Of a DNA stretch of 64,000 nt, positions 33,156-45,755 are shown piece by piece. Within the stretch, counting starts at the first letter, position 1, and every line of letters starts with the position of its first letter. The stretch spans positions 49,104 through 113,103 of the forward strand of contig VXCM01003131.1 of NCBI GenBank assembly GCA_014773175.1, written 5' to 3'. This DNA comes from Lucifuga dentata. Taxonomy: Eukaryota > Chordata > Actinopteri > Ophidiiformes > Bythitidae. Under the pieces are notes generated by a model. The model did not search any database, was not told the DNA's origin, and saw only the letters and a list, made by a program, of their open reading frames with translations. The position numbers and the translations under genes were made by a program.

Positions 33156-34162
33156 GTAACCCCTTGTGCCCGAGCGGTCCTGGTACTGGGATTTTAATGA
33201 TGTTTTCAATAAATATCATTCAATGACGGCATATCAGTCAACCAAATAATGCGATAGCTGACTACGTGACTTTTACGGACACGTGAGGTTCCAAACGAGT
33301 GGTCACATGACCCAGGAGATCCAATAGCCATTGGGTTAGAGGCATGCATAATGTGGAAGTCAGTGGTGCACATTCTTCCCCAGAGCGCATGACGTTAACG
33401 CTGGTGAGAGAAATAATTGAGTGTCGGAGTGGATTGGACGTTTGAAGATGGCAGAAGCCTGACTTTTGTGTTCTCAGGAAATGTTTTGGCTGTTCTTATG
33501 AATACTTGTAAATAGTTTTATGGGGTTTTTTTTCTGTTTTGACATTTTTGTGCATTTGAAAATAGTTTTACAGGTGTCAGTTTCTATAAGCCTGATATGT
33601 TGATTATTATATGTTGGTTATTTTTTGTTGTGCTGTGCAATAAAAAACAACTCATTTTGGAGGTAAAAGTTAAACGTTGGTGACAAGCAATATTTCACAG
33701 ACACATTACTTGTAGCTGATGTAGAAACGTCTTTTGGCACACTGGCACCCTCTACGCCATCTAATACAACTAAGACTAAAATGTATGAAAAAATTTTATC
33801 CTTCACTGCTATTACATCAAATTTGGTGGAGCTGCAGCTCAGAAGTTTTAGAACAAATCCAGTAGCACCAATAGCTACTAAATCATTGTTATAGGAGTGA
33901 TATTCATCTCTAATTTAGAATTTTGAGAAAACGGAAGTAAAATTTTCATTTTTCTGTTGTATTTATTCAGCTCTCAGTCTATTCTGACGATAGTGACAGG
34001 AAAATCTTACTCTATATCTAAATTCTCCCAAGTGTCACCTATCCATAGAGCACAAGATTGTGCATGTTGTTCCTATGGTTGTGGAGTTATTACAAATTAA
34101 ATTTGTGCATGCCTTTTTTTAGATGTAAATTTTAAAAAAGAGCTCAGGGTAGAAGGGGTTAA
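33156..34162. mobile_element. piggyBac-like non-autonomous element
   Basis: The left end is GTAA followed by CCCCTTGTGCCC; the right end is GTAGAAGGGG followed by TTAA (34159-34162). The ends are inverted (CCCCTT/AAGGGG) and the expected TTAA target is intact on the right and one base changed on the left. No transposase frame is seen over about 1 kb. The short terminal match keeps this tentative. Confidence 0.5.
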
Positions 34163-34489
34163 AAGCTGAGATTCTGCAGCTTTGTCCTTTCTTTCAGTCT
34201 GTTGATTTGCTGTGTGACTCAAGAGTTTCCTGCAGTTAATTAAATGATTCATTCATCACAGGGCCACAGCAATGCTCAAACATATCTAAACAATCATACA
34301 TCATCTATATAGTTCATGTCCCTATGAGCTAAATGGAGGTTCAGCCTATTATTATTCAATAGTGGAAGTTCATTATGGAGGCTTAATTTGCCTATATCAC
34401 ACACCAGTTCATCATTATATAACTTGCAGGAAACACGATAGTGTTGAGTCCCATCCTCTACCTCCCTCTTCACACATGATTGTGTCCCT

Positions 34490-34935
34490 GCATTCCTAGC
34501 TAACGCTGTCATTAAGTTTGCAGATGATACAATGGTGATTGGACTGATCTGCAACAGTGATGAATATCAGCCTAGGTGCTGAATCTGATGAGCTAGTACT
34601 CAGAGAACAACCTGTCTCTTAATACAGCAAAGGCCAAGGGGCTAATCATCGACTTCGGCAGGTTACAGAATGATGAGTACTCAGTCTTCATCAACGGAGA
34701 CAGGGTCCAGCTTCAGGTTTCTGGGCATTCACATCTCAGAGGATCTCACATGGTCCATTAACACCACTGCACTGGCTAAAAAAGCACAGTAACGGTTGTT
34801 TTTCCTAAGGATGATGAAGAAAGCTGGCCTGCCCCAACAGCTGTGGTGACCTTCTACTGTTCCACCATAGGGAGCATTCTGACATGCCGCATCCCTGTGG
34901 GTATCATAACTGCACAGCAGCTAACAGGATAGCTG
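34490..34935 (+). mobile_element. CR1/Rex1-type LINE remnant
   Basis: Broken plus-strand translation gives KFADDTMVIGLI (catalytic FADD), then SLNTAKAKGLIIDF-like, FINGDRVQ, FLGIHISEDLTWS, ALAKKAQ and FLRMMKKAGLPQQL. This is the palm-to-thumb part of a LINE reverse transcriptase, full of frameshifts and small deletions. It abuts a MITE fragment on its right. Confidence 0.75.
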
Positions 34936-34942
34936 TTCAGCA

Positions 34943-35021
34943 GGTCAGTGACAGTAATGTAAAGTGTATGTGGGTTATATTTATTGGCTCAAACATGCAA
35001 AATCACCAGTATGGTCCTTGA
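34943..35021. mobile_element. TTAA-flanked MITE, copy D (one end)
   Basis: Only the terminal repeat is kept: GTCAGTGACAGTAATGT, then GGCTCAAACATGCAAAATC, then CAGTATGGTCCT with TTGA as the altered flank. Matching internal MITE sequence (CCAAATCCCCTAATTTTCC and GGACTATATTCCTGG) lies separately at about 35560-35661. Confidence 0.6.
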
Positions 35022-36185
35022 GAAATATTTTGGAAAGCAATATCCTATATAATATTACTTCTGTCTCATTTCTCATGTTTACCTAAATCTTGGAAACTCT
35101 CGCTAGAAGTCGCCCTCAGTTCCCAATACACAATAATGGAACACCCAGTGCAACACTCAATATGTATCATGTGACACACATTTTTATATATATATATTTC
35201 CACCCCAAATTAACCCAAAGCTTCTCATTCTGTGTTTCAGTTGTATCATAGCATCATTATGCAGAGCCCAGTTATTAGTATTATTGTGAGAACAACAGCA
35301 CCAATGGTGCCCCCCCCGCCCCCCCCAAGGGATTTCCAAGGGCACTGATGATCTTTGAACAGAAACATGAGAAATAGCCAAGAAATATAAATAGGAGACA
35401 ACAGAGCAATTTGAATAAATATAAAAAGGGAGAAGGAGTTCTGTCTGTCAACAAAGTCAGAAAATATCTTTTCTTTGTAAACTATAAAACTAAGCAGGTG
35501 ATGTGTGTGTGCAGATACTGTTGTTTCTGTGGAACTAGAACAAATAAATGTTCTGATAAATGTTATTTTGCCAAATCCCCTAATTTTCCAAAACAAAATC
35601 TTCAGGTGATATACCCATTGTCTCTTGGGACTATATTCCTGGTAGACACATACATTTTCTGAAATAGACATTATAGCTATCGTAATAACAGAGTCCTTTT
35701 TTTCTTTTTCTTTTTTTATTTCTTGACCATCTCACAATAGGAAAAGTCAAAAGTTAAAAAAAGTATTAATTTTAGTATCAGAATAAAAGAAAACACATAA
35801 AAAGGATGAAAGTGCCTGAGGCTGCCCTTCATCACTCCAAATTGCCAATGTGTTCATCCACTCTGTTTTTTGTTTTATTTTCCTGGTTACTTTTGAGGCA
35901 ACAGTCATGGATGGATGAAGGCATCACATGCTTCCTCCTTTAGTTAAAAAAAAATGGATGCCCTGTGATAATATAAAAACTTGTAAATGAATAGAATGTA
36001 CAAAGAAAGCTAAGACATAACTTTCATTTTACATTAAATCAAATAAATACTGTAATGAATAAATAAATGAAGTGTTCATTTATCATCCATTGCCTCCATA
36101 ATTGCTGTCCCTTATGTAACCAAACTGAGAAGTTCAGTCCATATAGTGTCTGTTTTATATATGTATACATATATGTATATATATA

Positions 36186-36217
<32 letters not shown>

Positions 36218-36498
36218 CAGAGAGAGAGAGAGATTGTGTTTATAAAAAAATAATTGATTTTGTAATGAGACCACTTTCATCACATCACTCATAAACCAGT
36301 TTCACTTCTTTTCAGGGTCTCACCTCATCAATCAAACAGATGTGGGAAACATGAAATAGCCACATCACGGGGGACTTGAAACTGAAATGCTGCTTAGGTT
36401 AATGTTGAGCTTTAATTGATTCTTAAGTTCTGTAGCTTCCATGTAGTGTCCAATAACTGGCATTCATCTTTGCATTTCCGCTCCTTGGGGAGGAGGTT

Positions 36499-36500
<2 letters not shown>
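35022..36500. other. Intergenic, MITE debris and simple repeats
   Basis: Contains MITE-derived internal sequence at about 35560-35661, a C-rich run at 35312-35328 and an AT/GT alternating tract at about 36157-36232. A 141-codon minus-strand frame (35246-35671) runs through this debris and is not a gene. Confidence 0.45.

Positions 36501-36532
<32 letters not shown>
36501..36532. repeat. (CT)n microsatellite
   Basis: About 15 CT units followed by CTGTCTCT. Confidence 0.95.
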
Positions 36533-36537
<5 letters not shown>

Positions 36538-38838
36538 AAGTGGTACACTTGTATAAACACAATATGTTTTGTTCATGTTCATCTATCTGCAAATTTATAT
36601 GAGCTTGAGAGCTGGATCACAAGATAGTGAGAGAAAAAAACTTCTATTCCCAGCTTTCTGCACATGGAGCATGTGAACAAACAACAATACAATTGTATAC
36701 AATACAATATCAAGGAATCTATAAACTCACTTCCCAATGCCCTTTTGCTTTGAAATGACTGACTGCATGTGTAGCTGAATGGCATTCAAAGGCTAAATCA
36801 GAATGCTAAAGTAAATAACTAATTAGAGCCTGAGAGCCTGTTTAGCTCATGTCTCACTGCAGACAGTGAGTCACACTGATTTGTGTTTGAATGCAAATGT
36901 CTCAAAAATCTTTTCATTTCTCATTTATTCCATCATGTTTTCTTTAATCTTCTTTGTTTCCCCTAATAATAATTGACCACTCCCTACCAAATTCTAAGCC
37001 CGTCATCGTGCGCTCTCTCAAGGGATTTCCAGTTAGATTTTTTTTGTGTTTTAGCTCTAGAGTTAGATGTTCTCTCATCCATTTATTCTTCTGCAAATGA
37101 AGGAGTTCCATACTTTTGTATCATGGTAACTGAAATTTGTTTACATGTGCTAGGCTAGCCAAATTAGAATGATCAATTGGCCAAAACTATGAGTGAACTA
37201 ACTGGCCCACATCTGGTGGTAAAGCATCATTTCAGTGCCCACTTGTATCACTAGTAAATTTTTACACTGTAGCAACCATGGGAGATCAGTAAAGCAGTAT
37301 CTGCAGTTTGTGCTGAAATAAGGGAAATATTGAAATAGAACTTGGGGTGGGGGCTCGGGGATACAAAGGCATGGAGGCGCCGTGATCCATGAAACATCTT
37401 CTGAGCTGCAGACCTGCGTGAATGCAGAGAGCATAGCAGTATGGCCGAGTGACTAGGTATTAACATAATGAGTGTCTTTGATGGTTGAGGTTGTGATCTT
37501 GCTCGGAGTTTATCTGTATAAATTTCATGAATGCTGAAATGGAATTTACCCTGGAATCAATACTACTGGGCTATTGGTAATTTAATTTAGGAGGGGAAGA
37601 CAGTGAAAATATTCAACACCACTGTTTCACCACTGGCCATCTGTGGGTTATGATGTGGTTTGAATAATTCAGACAAAGGGTGCATTACAGCATAGAAAAT
37701 GTTGGAGCCCTGCATGTAAAATCAATAACTGAAGAGCCTCAAACTGAGATATTCACCATTGTGCCACATGCACCCATCTGTTAACTGGAAAAGAAAATGT
37801 GAATACAGAGCAACAACAACTTAAGTAAAACCATAATGTGAGCATTCAACATCTTGATCTAGATTTTGATAAATTGTGGAAATTAAAGATGCTAAAGAAA
37901 ATGATAGTAATGACAGCACAAAGTTCCATTTTGTAATGCATTCTGATGGTAAATTTGTCATGCACAGGTGCAAAAAGGCAGATGATAAAGTATGTAGACA
38001 TTTCTGTTCATCTGCTGTCTGAGTCATATTCAAAACCAACTTGACAGAATATGATGCTCATTAAGTTCTACAAAAATAGACGCACTTCAATACATACAGC
38101 AGAAGGAAGTATTTCACAGTTGATGTTTCTTAAAAGTAGACTGTCACAATCTTTTTGTTTCTCACATATTATCCAGGATATGTGTGCCTTTCCTCTTCAG
38201 CAACTTCTTCCTGCAGTTTCAAGGGAATACAATAAATTTCATCCTTCACCCCTCGTTACCCTCCCCCTNAAAAAAAAAAAAAAAAAAAAAACTTGATTAT
38301 GTCCAAACAGTAAGGACATTTTCTATAGTTTCACTGAAAAGAAAATTGCTTTTAACTGGCTTTAGAGATGAAGCATGTCAGGTGTCATTTGACAATGACA
38401 GATGAAAGTGCTAGATGTCAGAAAACAATCAAGAAAGCTATTCTCTGTGGCCAAAGTAGACTGTCACATGAAAGCCAGGGCTGCTGTCAGAAATAAGTTT
38501 TAAGACACATCAAAACATGTTGGTATGTACACTTATTAGAAAAATTATTTTAAAAAGATTGTTGTCAAGTCAAACCTGATAAGTATAAAATGGTAAAGCT
38601 TGCACACAATTGCCACTGGCTTTTCCAGATTAAATATAAATGAAAGACAAACTGAGATACGGAACATGATACCTTACAAGAAATTACACATTTTAAAACT
38701 ACTTCTGTGAATGCACAAGTCTGACTGACATGACAGAGAAGGTTGACAGCATCAAGCATTTTGTGGGCTACGTAAATCTGAGGAAGGTAAAGATCATTTG
38801 ATGTATGTGTCTGAATTTTGTACAGTTGAAGATTAATG
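36533..38838. other. Intergenic, no gene seen
   Basis: 2.3 kb of AT-rich sequence with an A run and assembly N at 38269. No coding exon or named element is recognised. Confidence 0.4.
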
Positions 38839-39060
38839 TGCCATGACCTCCAGCTCTTCCTGGGGGATCCCAAGATGTTCTGGGTCTGGGTCTGTCCCAT
38901 GGTCTCCTCCCAGTTGGATTTACCCAAAATACTTCCCTGGGAGGGGGCATCCAGGAGGTACCCTGATTAGATGCACAAACTATCTACCCCAAAACATATC
39001 CTGATTCCACCTGGAGCTCCTTCCTGGTGTCCAAACTCCTCAGCTGTCCCAAAGGGTGAG
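38839..39060 (-). mobile_element. Rex3/RTE-type LINE 3' fragment
   Basis: On the minus strand, short frames read REVFWVNPTGRRPWDRPRPR followed by a degraded copy of the conserved end of the RTE polyprotein. The full-size relative at 48158-49440 has the same block as PREVFQACPTGKRPQGRPK. It is truncated on both sides. Confidence 0.65.
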
Positions 39061-39874
39061 TTGTAACATCCTTGCAGAGGGAACTTATTTTGTCTGCTTG
39101 CATCCTTGACTTGCTTTATATTCTGTCTACGCTGTCCTAATATTTATTGCCATTTGGAAGTTGGATGCAGTCATTGGTGTGGGGTCCACTTGTCGCACAG
39201 GAGGCAATGAACTGTAAAATACTATAAAATGAGCAAGAACTTTGCCGATAAAAAGTTGTTTTTCACCAAATACATTCAGGAAGCAATTATAGATCCCATC
39301 AATGCAGTTTATAGACTGCCTCAGAATTAAAATATTTCTTATGAGCTGCCTTTTGAGGCCACCTTCATGTGAAATTGCCAAGAGCGTTAAAAATGCAGCA
39401 CATCTTTTTAACATTTAAATAACTGCAGACATATAGGGAAGCCTGAGGAACAAGATGGCAGAAAGCACAAAGAAACAGTCATACATATAAAATGGCACAG
39501 TTTTTTTTTTCTTTTTTTTTTCTTTTTTTTTTTAAGCTTCTTTACTTTCACCATCAGCTTTATCTGCCTCTTGGGCTCCTGTGGTGGCTTGTCAGATTCT
39601 GGGTGTCTCTCCCTCAGGCTGTATGATGGTTTGTTGGTGCTATCTATAGCTGACTCAACTGAGGTGGCATATCAAAGGTAACACATCATGATTTTAATTA
39701 TAAATCAGAAACAAACTAAATCAGAAAAAGCAATATGGCGTCCAAGCTTTGGTCTCACTATTCAGTCATGAAGTGAAAAAAAAGATGATTTAAAAGTAAA
39801 TTCTTTGAGTTCTTTGTTAGAAAGTTAAGCCTGAAACTGTCCATCCTGACATGAAGGTTTTTTTGTCAATAGTT
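39061..39874. other. No gene seen
   Basis: Intergenic sequence with a T-rich run at about 39502-39532. No coding signal. Confidence 0.4.
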
Positions 39875-40260
39875 TTAAAGGACCATACTGGCAATTTTTC
39901 ATGTTTTAGCCCAATAAATACAACCTGCAGATACTGTATGTTACATTAAACAACTATAATATTTATAATTCCAGTAGTATGTTTTTCCTGTCTTCCATGC
40001 TTGAGATAGGTAGCTCAACACTGTCTATTTTTTTTTTTTTTTTTTTNTTTTTTTTTTTTTTTTTGTCAAAGTTACTTAATTTAACCAGTAAGATGGAACT
40101 ACATGGATGGAAATTATGTCTCTATGCCGAGAAATATAGTCCAAGGAGAAAAGATTGCTGTTACTGAGAATTAAAATGGACAAAACATGAATTTTAACTG
40201 GATGTATCACCTGAACGTTAAATTTTGAAAAATTAGGGGATTTGGCAAATAACACAAAAG
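39875..40260. mobile_element. TTAA-flanked MITE, copy E (right end missing)
   Basis: TTAA at 39875-39878, then AGGACCATACTGGCAATTTT and the usual internal blocks GAAATATAGTCC and ATGTATCACCTGAACGTT. It stops near 40260 without the right terminal repeat. A poly(T) run with an N at 40047 interrupts it. Confidence 0.7.
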
Positions 40261-40620
40261 TTTCACTGCAGTCAGTATTGAAGCCATTACATGGATTCGT
40301 CAAAAGGGTCTCAGTGTTGTTCAGACCTGCCCAAATGAATCGCATGAGGAGAAGTAAAGGTATCTGAAATAAATTCAACTAAACAACATACTGTAGGTGT
40401 GAAAACACCTTAAGTTAGCAGGGGCAGCACTGACACAACGATGCAGAGCCTTTGATAATTACTGTGAAAACTGGATGCACTTATTATTTTCTGTTGGAAA
40501 TGAGTTTTTATCCAGAGATACATTCAGGATCACTATCTTACTAAAACGTGTTCCAGCAGGTTGTACAGGTACTGATATGAGGCTCAAACATGTGTCACCC
40601 ATTTGCAGGGTGGTGTGTAA

Positions 40621-40630
40621 CAATATATAT

Positions 40631-40666
<36 letters not shown>
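40621..40666. repeat. (TA)n microsatellite
   Basis: Alternating TA with two TACA interruptions. Confidence 0.93.
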
Positions 40667-40670
<4 letters not shown>

Positions 40671-43600
40671 CTTGTGTAACAAGATTTATATATTCCCATC
40701 ACCAATCTGATAGGAATATATAACCCATCGGTTGGGTTAGCTGACATTTATAATTATTGGTGCAAAATCGAAACAGCATATTTTAATTTGCAGACCAGAT
40801 TTATAGATTATATTATATTATATAGATTATAGATTTATAGACCGACAGACACCATTATGTTCGTACACTGAAGACAGAGAAGTAGACACACTGCCAAAAA
40901 TAAAGGGACATAGCAAGAATTTTAAAAGCAACAAAGGACACTACCCCCATAAAAATGTCTACAGAGATAAAATATCTAATCTATCCTCCAGTCTTATACG
41001 GCAAACCCATTGTCCCATACAATTTCTCACAAGATACCAAAATGGCAATTCTGAACCTGTTTCAACTTTTCTTTATAGCCTTTGACTGTCTGTTTTGAAA
41101 TTCAAATATCCTTTCATAAGGCAGACAAGGTCAACCATGCTATTGGATCCAAAAAACATTTTGATGTGGTTTAAAGCTACTGCAGTCTTTTCAGCAGATG
41201 AAAGATAATTGTGTAATCACTCTATCTGGGTGAATTTCTGTTTGGAACATTGAGATGAGTAGTTTTTGGGGGATCAGATAACAGCAGGTGTTACATCATA
41301 CATCTCTCTTTCTGCTAATAAGGTGTAAAACATAATTGCAGAAATAAAACAATCCATTTAGTAGACACTAGCTGCAGCCGCATCTTTGGCAGAATATTGC
41401 TCATAAGGAATTGTTGTATTTGATTATGCATGTTAAAGAGCCGCTGTATGACTATAGCAAAATGTGAATGTGGAATTGACATTTAAATAATTCCATTCTG
41501 AACGAGACACAATTGACTTATGTATCTGCAGCTGTTGTGTCTATAGAAACATAGATTTTCTCTCAGTCAAGAGCAATTACATTTAAGTTTGAGCGCTAAA
41601 AATAAATAGCACAATGCTTTCAGTTAATGAAAAAAAAAAAANATTACATTTAAGTTTGAGCGCTAAAAATAAATAGCACAATGCTTTCAGTTAATGAAAA
41701 AAAAAAAAGATAATTTATGTGAATGCCATGGAGCAGCTTGCATGCACAGTGAGCTTATTAGGGATCAATCTAACTTTAGTCTAGAAAAAAACTGTGAATA
41801 ACAGGATATTTGATGGTGGTTATATATATGAAATATGCTTTCCGTATGTTTGGATATGTATGATCAATCAATCATAGGAATAATATTAATAATAAACAGG
41901 CTGTGAAATCTTGTAACATTTTGGAGAGCTGTCTTTTTGAGAAATTGGTGCACAGGAAACATGCATATTATCACCTCACATACTGTATCTATGAATATAT
42001 TTTTCCCCAGATATTGAATTTATTCATTATTTTTAGTAGGTCAATGTCCTCTTTGCTCCCACTCCCTTTTTATTTTTCTGTTTGAATTTGAGTATAGTGA
42101 CTACTGAATGGGTATAAGTTAATATATATTACAATTACCCGTTGTTACCTCATCAGTCAAGGACAATAATAATCTGTTCTGTGATATAAATTGGGGGTAC
42201 AGCTGATTAAGATTTAGAGAGTCATGGACATTTTTTTTCCTATTGACAATAAACAGCTTTCTGTTTAATTGCTAGTAAAGTGCTGTTAAATTGAAATACA
42301 ATCTGAAAAATCATTCTTCTGTTGCTGAGATACTACACCTTTTGGGGACAAGGATAAAATGGTGTTGAAAGATTGCAAGGTATAAAAGACAAAGCTGGCA
42401 GGACATTCGTTTTGGGGATGAGGAAGTAAAGAGACAATAAAGCAGTGTGATTGGCATGGTAGCGCATTAGATACACAAAAACAGTCCTGGGAAACAGACA
42501 ATGGACGTATTTATCCTCATCTGTGTATTAGAGGCACCAATGTACAGCCTAATGAGAAATCAAGATTAAACAAAAAAATTTGCTGAATTACTCAGCTGCT
42601 GAAGAAGCACTTGGACCTGAAGCTAAATGAAAATGTGCAGAGATTCACAAGTCAGTAATGGAGTTTCTAGGAGAGCTATACTGTATGCCAGCTTGTGTAT
42701 GAATGCAATTTTAATGACACACAAGAGTAGATGTTGAGAGACTGCTTGTCACTGGTGTGAGACAAAATGGTCCCACATTGTTAGAGAGAAGATTTATTGA
42801 AATCCTGAACTGTGAACTAGGCTGAGATCAAATATAGACATTAGCTGAAACACAGGCAACAGAGCATAGAGGTGGTAATTATACAAGAGACCAAAAGGAG
42901 CTGAAAACAAAAGCAACCATACATCTTAAAGAGAATTAAACATAAAGATTTTACTGGCTCATCTCAGTCTTGTATTGCATAAAAGTAAGTCATTGAGGAA
43001 ATAGTTATTGACAGAAGCTTTTACAACACCTGCAGTACCAGTGGTCTCTAATCTTAAACCAGCAGGTTCAGTTCTGCAATGACTGTAAATACCACCTCCT
43101 ACAGCAGGATCCAATACCCCAGATAGAAGATCTGTTCTGCTCATCAGAAGGATAGCAGTTTTCCAAGTTGGATGTGAGTAATGCATATCAGCATATACGA
43201 TGCATGATTTTCTACAACATATAACAACCAATATTTGTCTTTTGGAATTGTTTCTCCCAGCAATGATCCAACAGACCAGGGAAGGGCTGCTGCAAAACAT
43301 TTCTATAGCAGCAGTTATGATATATCTGTGAGGAGTGGCAAAGATGAGGACCCCAATTATTAAATCATAATGAGATTGACGGCACCCGGAAGATGCCGGG
43401 TTGTGGGTTAAAAGAGAAAAATAAAATACTTTGATGGAGGATGAAGTACCACATTTAGGAACACAGAGTGGATGTTGAGAGAGTACACCACTTGGAGAAA
43501 ATGGTAAAAGCCAGTACAGAAGCATCCTGAACCGAACTCAAGTCCTAAAATGGAAACCTGCAGGAAAAAAGCAAAAAAAAAAGCATTCCACAAACCATTA

Positions 43601-43756
43601 TATTGCACTAGTCTCCTACTCTACTGATAAAGAAGTGCATTCGTAATGCAGTGACTCACAACATAGCTTGGCGCTTTGTCGCCACTGAAAATGAAGACTG
43701 GAAGTGAGAGACCATACAGTTCATCCCCTCCATGTCCCTGTAAACTTTCTAAAATT
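40667..43756. other. Intergenic; one unexplained 188-codon frame
   Basis: Mostly AT-rich, without recognisable elements. A minus-strand frame of 188 codons at 42959-43525 is the longest unexplained open frame in the desert. It has no recognisable domain and many Cys/Ser residues, so it may be chance. A 66-bp duplication flanks the N at 41642. Confidence 0.35.
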
Positions 43757-44390
43757 TGCAAATTTTTATCATAACAATTTTGAAGCAATTAATCATTCCG
43801 CTTGACTACCACAACTTCCCTTTCTCCCATTTGTCACCCAGCAAAGTCTTTTCCATGCCATATTTAGTGCAAAATGCAGCTGCCAGACATCTAGGAAGAT
43901 GGAGCATGTTATTACTCCAATACTGGCTACTCTCCATTGGCTTCCCATAAAAGTCAGGATTGACAAGATCCTCAAGATTGTCAAGACATGCTGGGGTCTT
44001 GTGCCTGTTTCTATTACTGAGCTTTTAATCCCATCTGAGCCTGAGCACACTCTCAAATCCACAAACAGAATCCAAATGGCCATCCATAACCTACGCTAAA
44101 GACAACCTGGATTTTACCATCTGGATGCCAAGAAGGTCTGTTAAATGTCTTTTAAAAATATCCCTTTATAGGCATGCTTTTAATGACTGTATTTGTGCCT
44201 AATTCAATGTACATTACATGTTTATTTTTAAATTAAGTGATTTATAAATGTTTCTTTCTAATCATTTATTTTTAATTACATATGATTCTGTTTTAAATCT
44301 TGCTCCAGTTTCTGTTTTATTTGTTCATGTGAAGCACTTTGTAAATTAACTTTGTACATAATATATAAATAAAGGTATTATTATGAGTGT
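43757..44390 (+). mobile_element. L2/CR1-type LINE 3' end
   Basis: Translation across two frames gives LVQNAAARHL, HVITPILATLHWLPIKVRI, and PVSITELLIPSEPEHTL, the C-terminal part of an L2-like reverse-transcriptase polyprotein. The untranslated tail has GAAGCACTTTGTAAATTAAC and ends ATAAATAAAGGTATTATTAT. It is a 5'-truncated, frameshifted copy. Confidence 0.8.
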
Positions 44391-45675
44391 CTGCTATTTG
44401 ATGTGATGAAGAGCAGCACAGGGTGTTTGCCAGTGTTTCTGTATAGTAGGAAATCAGCTGGAGGGGTGCTGAAGTATTATGAGTGGTGTATTGACTCAGA
44501 CTGTACATTCACAAGCCTGCTGCCGCAGGATTATGCCTGTGTGAGTTCCTGGCATAAAAAAAATGTAATTCTGAGTAGAGTGCACAATTCCAGAAGCATT
44601 TTTGTTTCTATTTACATTAACATATAATGTTGAGGATAGGGATGTGGTTATTTTTGTTCGTTATAAAGCGATTCACGTTCACATTCCCTCACCAACCAAG
44701 GTGATTTGTATAAAAGCATTTGTGCACTGCATATTACAGAACAACGATGAGCGAAGAACACTAATGGGTGTTACTTTTGATTGTCACACCAACTCATACC
44801 TCACAAATACAAGTTTAAATAGATGCACATTCTACAACTCAAGACTTTACCCTTAATTTGAGGTTTGTCCTCAGTTTAGTCTTTCTACGGGAGCCTAGTT
44901 GAGAACTGGGGTCTTTGGAAACATTTAGGAAGACATCATGAGACAAAGGGAAGAGGCATACAACCATAACCATTTTAATGAAACTCTGAGTTGAGTAGCT
45001 GTTATTACAAGATAGTCTCAGTGTCAGATTTATTCCTGTGGTGTCCTATAAAAATAAATGTCTATGGTCTATAATGAAATTAATGAACAAGAACAAAGCA
45101 GTGGGCCCTCTGCAAGTTAACATATGTTAGTATGATAAAAATGTGATATTACTGAAGTTATAATACATACAATATTATTAGCACAAAGTAATATTCAGGA
45201 AATTTGCTTTTTTTATTAAGATTTACATTGTTGTTTACATTTATTGCAGGGTGGTCGAATGCTGCATTTGTTGTACATCGGAACTGGGAAGTCATAACTT
45301 GGAATTATGGCACTGATGACCACTGTGCATTCAAGCTGAACAAAGTGGGAGACAGCATTGATGCCTCCATGAGATCACTGACTTGGTGTCACCACAATTA
45401 CAAGTTGATTACAAGTTTTGGCATGTTGAGGGCAGCACAGCAGTGGTTTCTACTTATTAATTCAGTCTTGATTTACTCGTTCAGACAGCAATGATATGGA
45501 CAAAAAAAAATAAAAAATGTTGGAATGTCATCCATGGAGTCCCATCCATCACTCCCCTGAACAAGTTTCACCTCTGCAGGGGAACCTGAGATGATTCTTA
45601 AGAGGACTAACAAAACCAACTATCTTAAAAAACATTTCAAAAAACAAATAAATAAAAAATAACTATACTTTTTGA
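44391..45675. other. No gene seen
   Basis: Intergenic. A frame at 45204-45494 follows an acceptor-like TTTATTGCAG, but no partner exon or domain was found. Confidence 0.35.
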
Positions 45676-45697
45676 TCTATCTATCTATCTATCTATC

Positions 45698-45754
<57 letters not shown>
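45676..45754. repeat. (CTAT)n/(GATA)n inverted microsatellite
   Basis: Six CTAT units (45676-45699) turn directly into about 13 GATA units on the same strand (45700-45754), forming a tetranucleotide palindrome. Confidence 0.95.
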
Positions 45755-45755
<1 letters not shown>

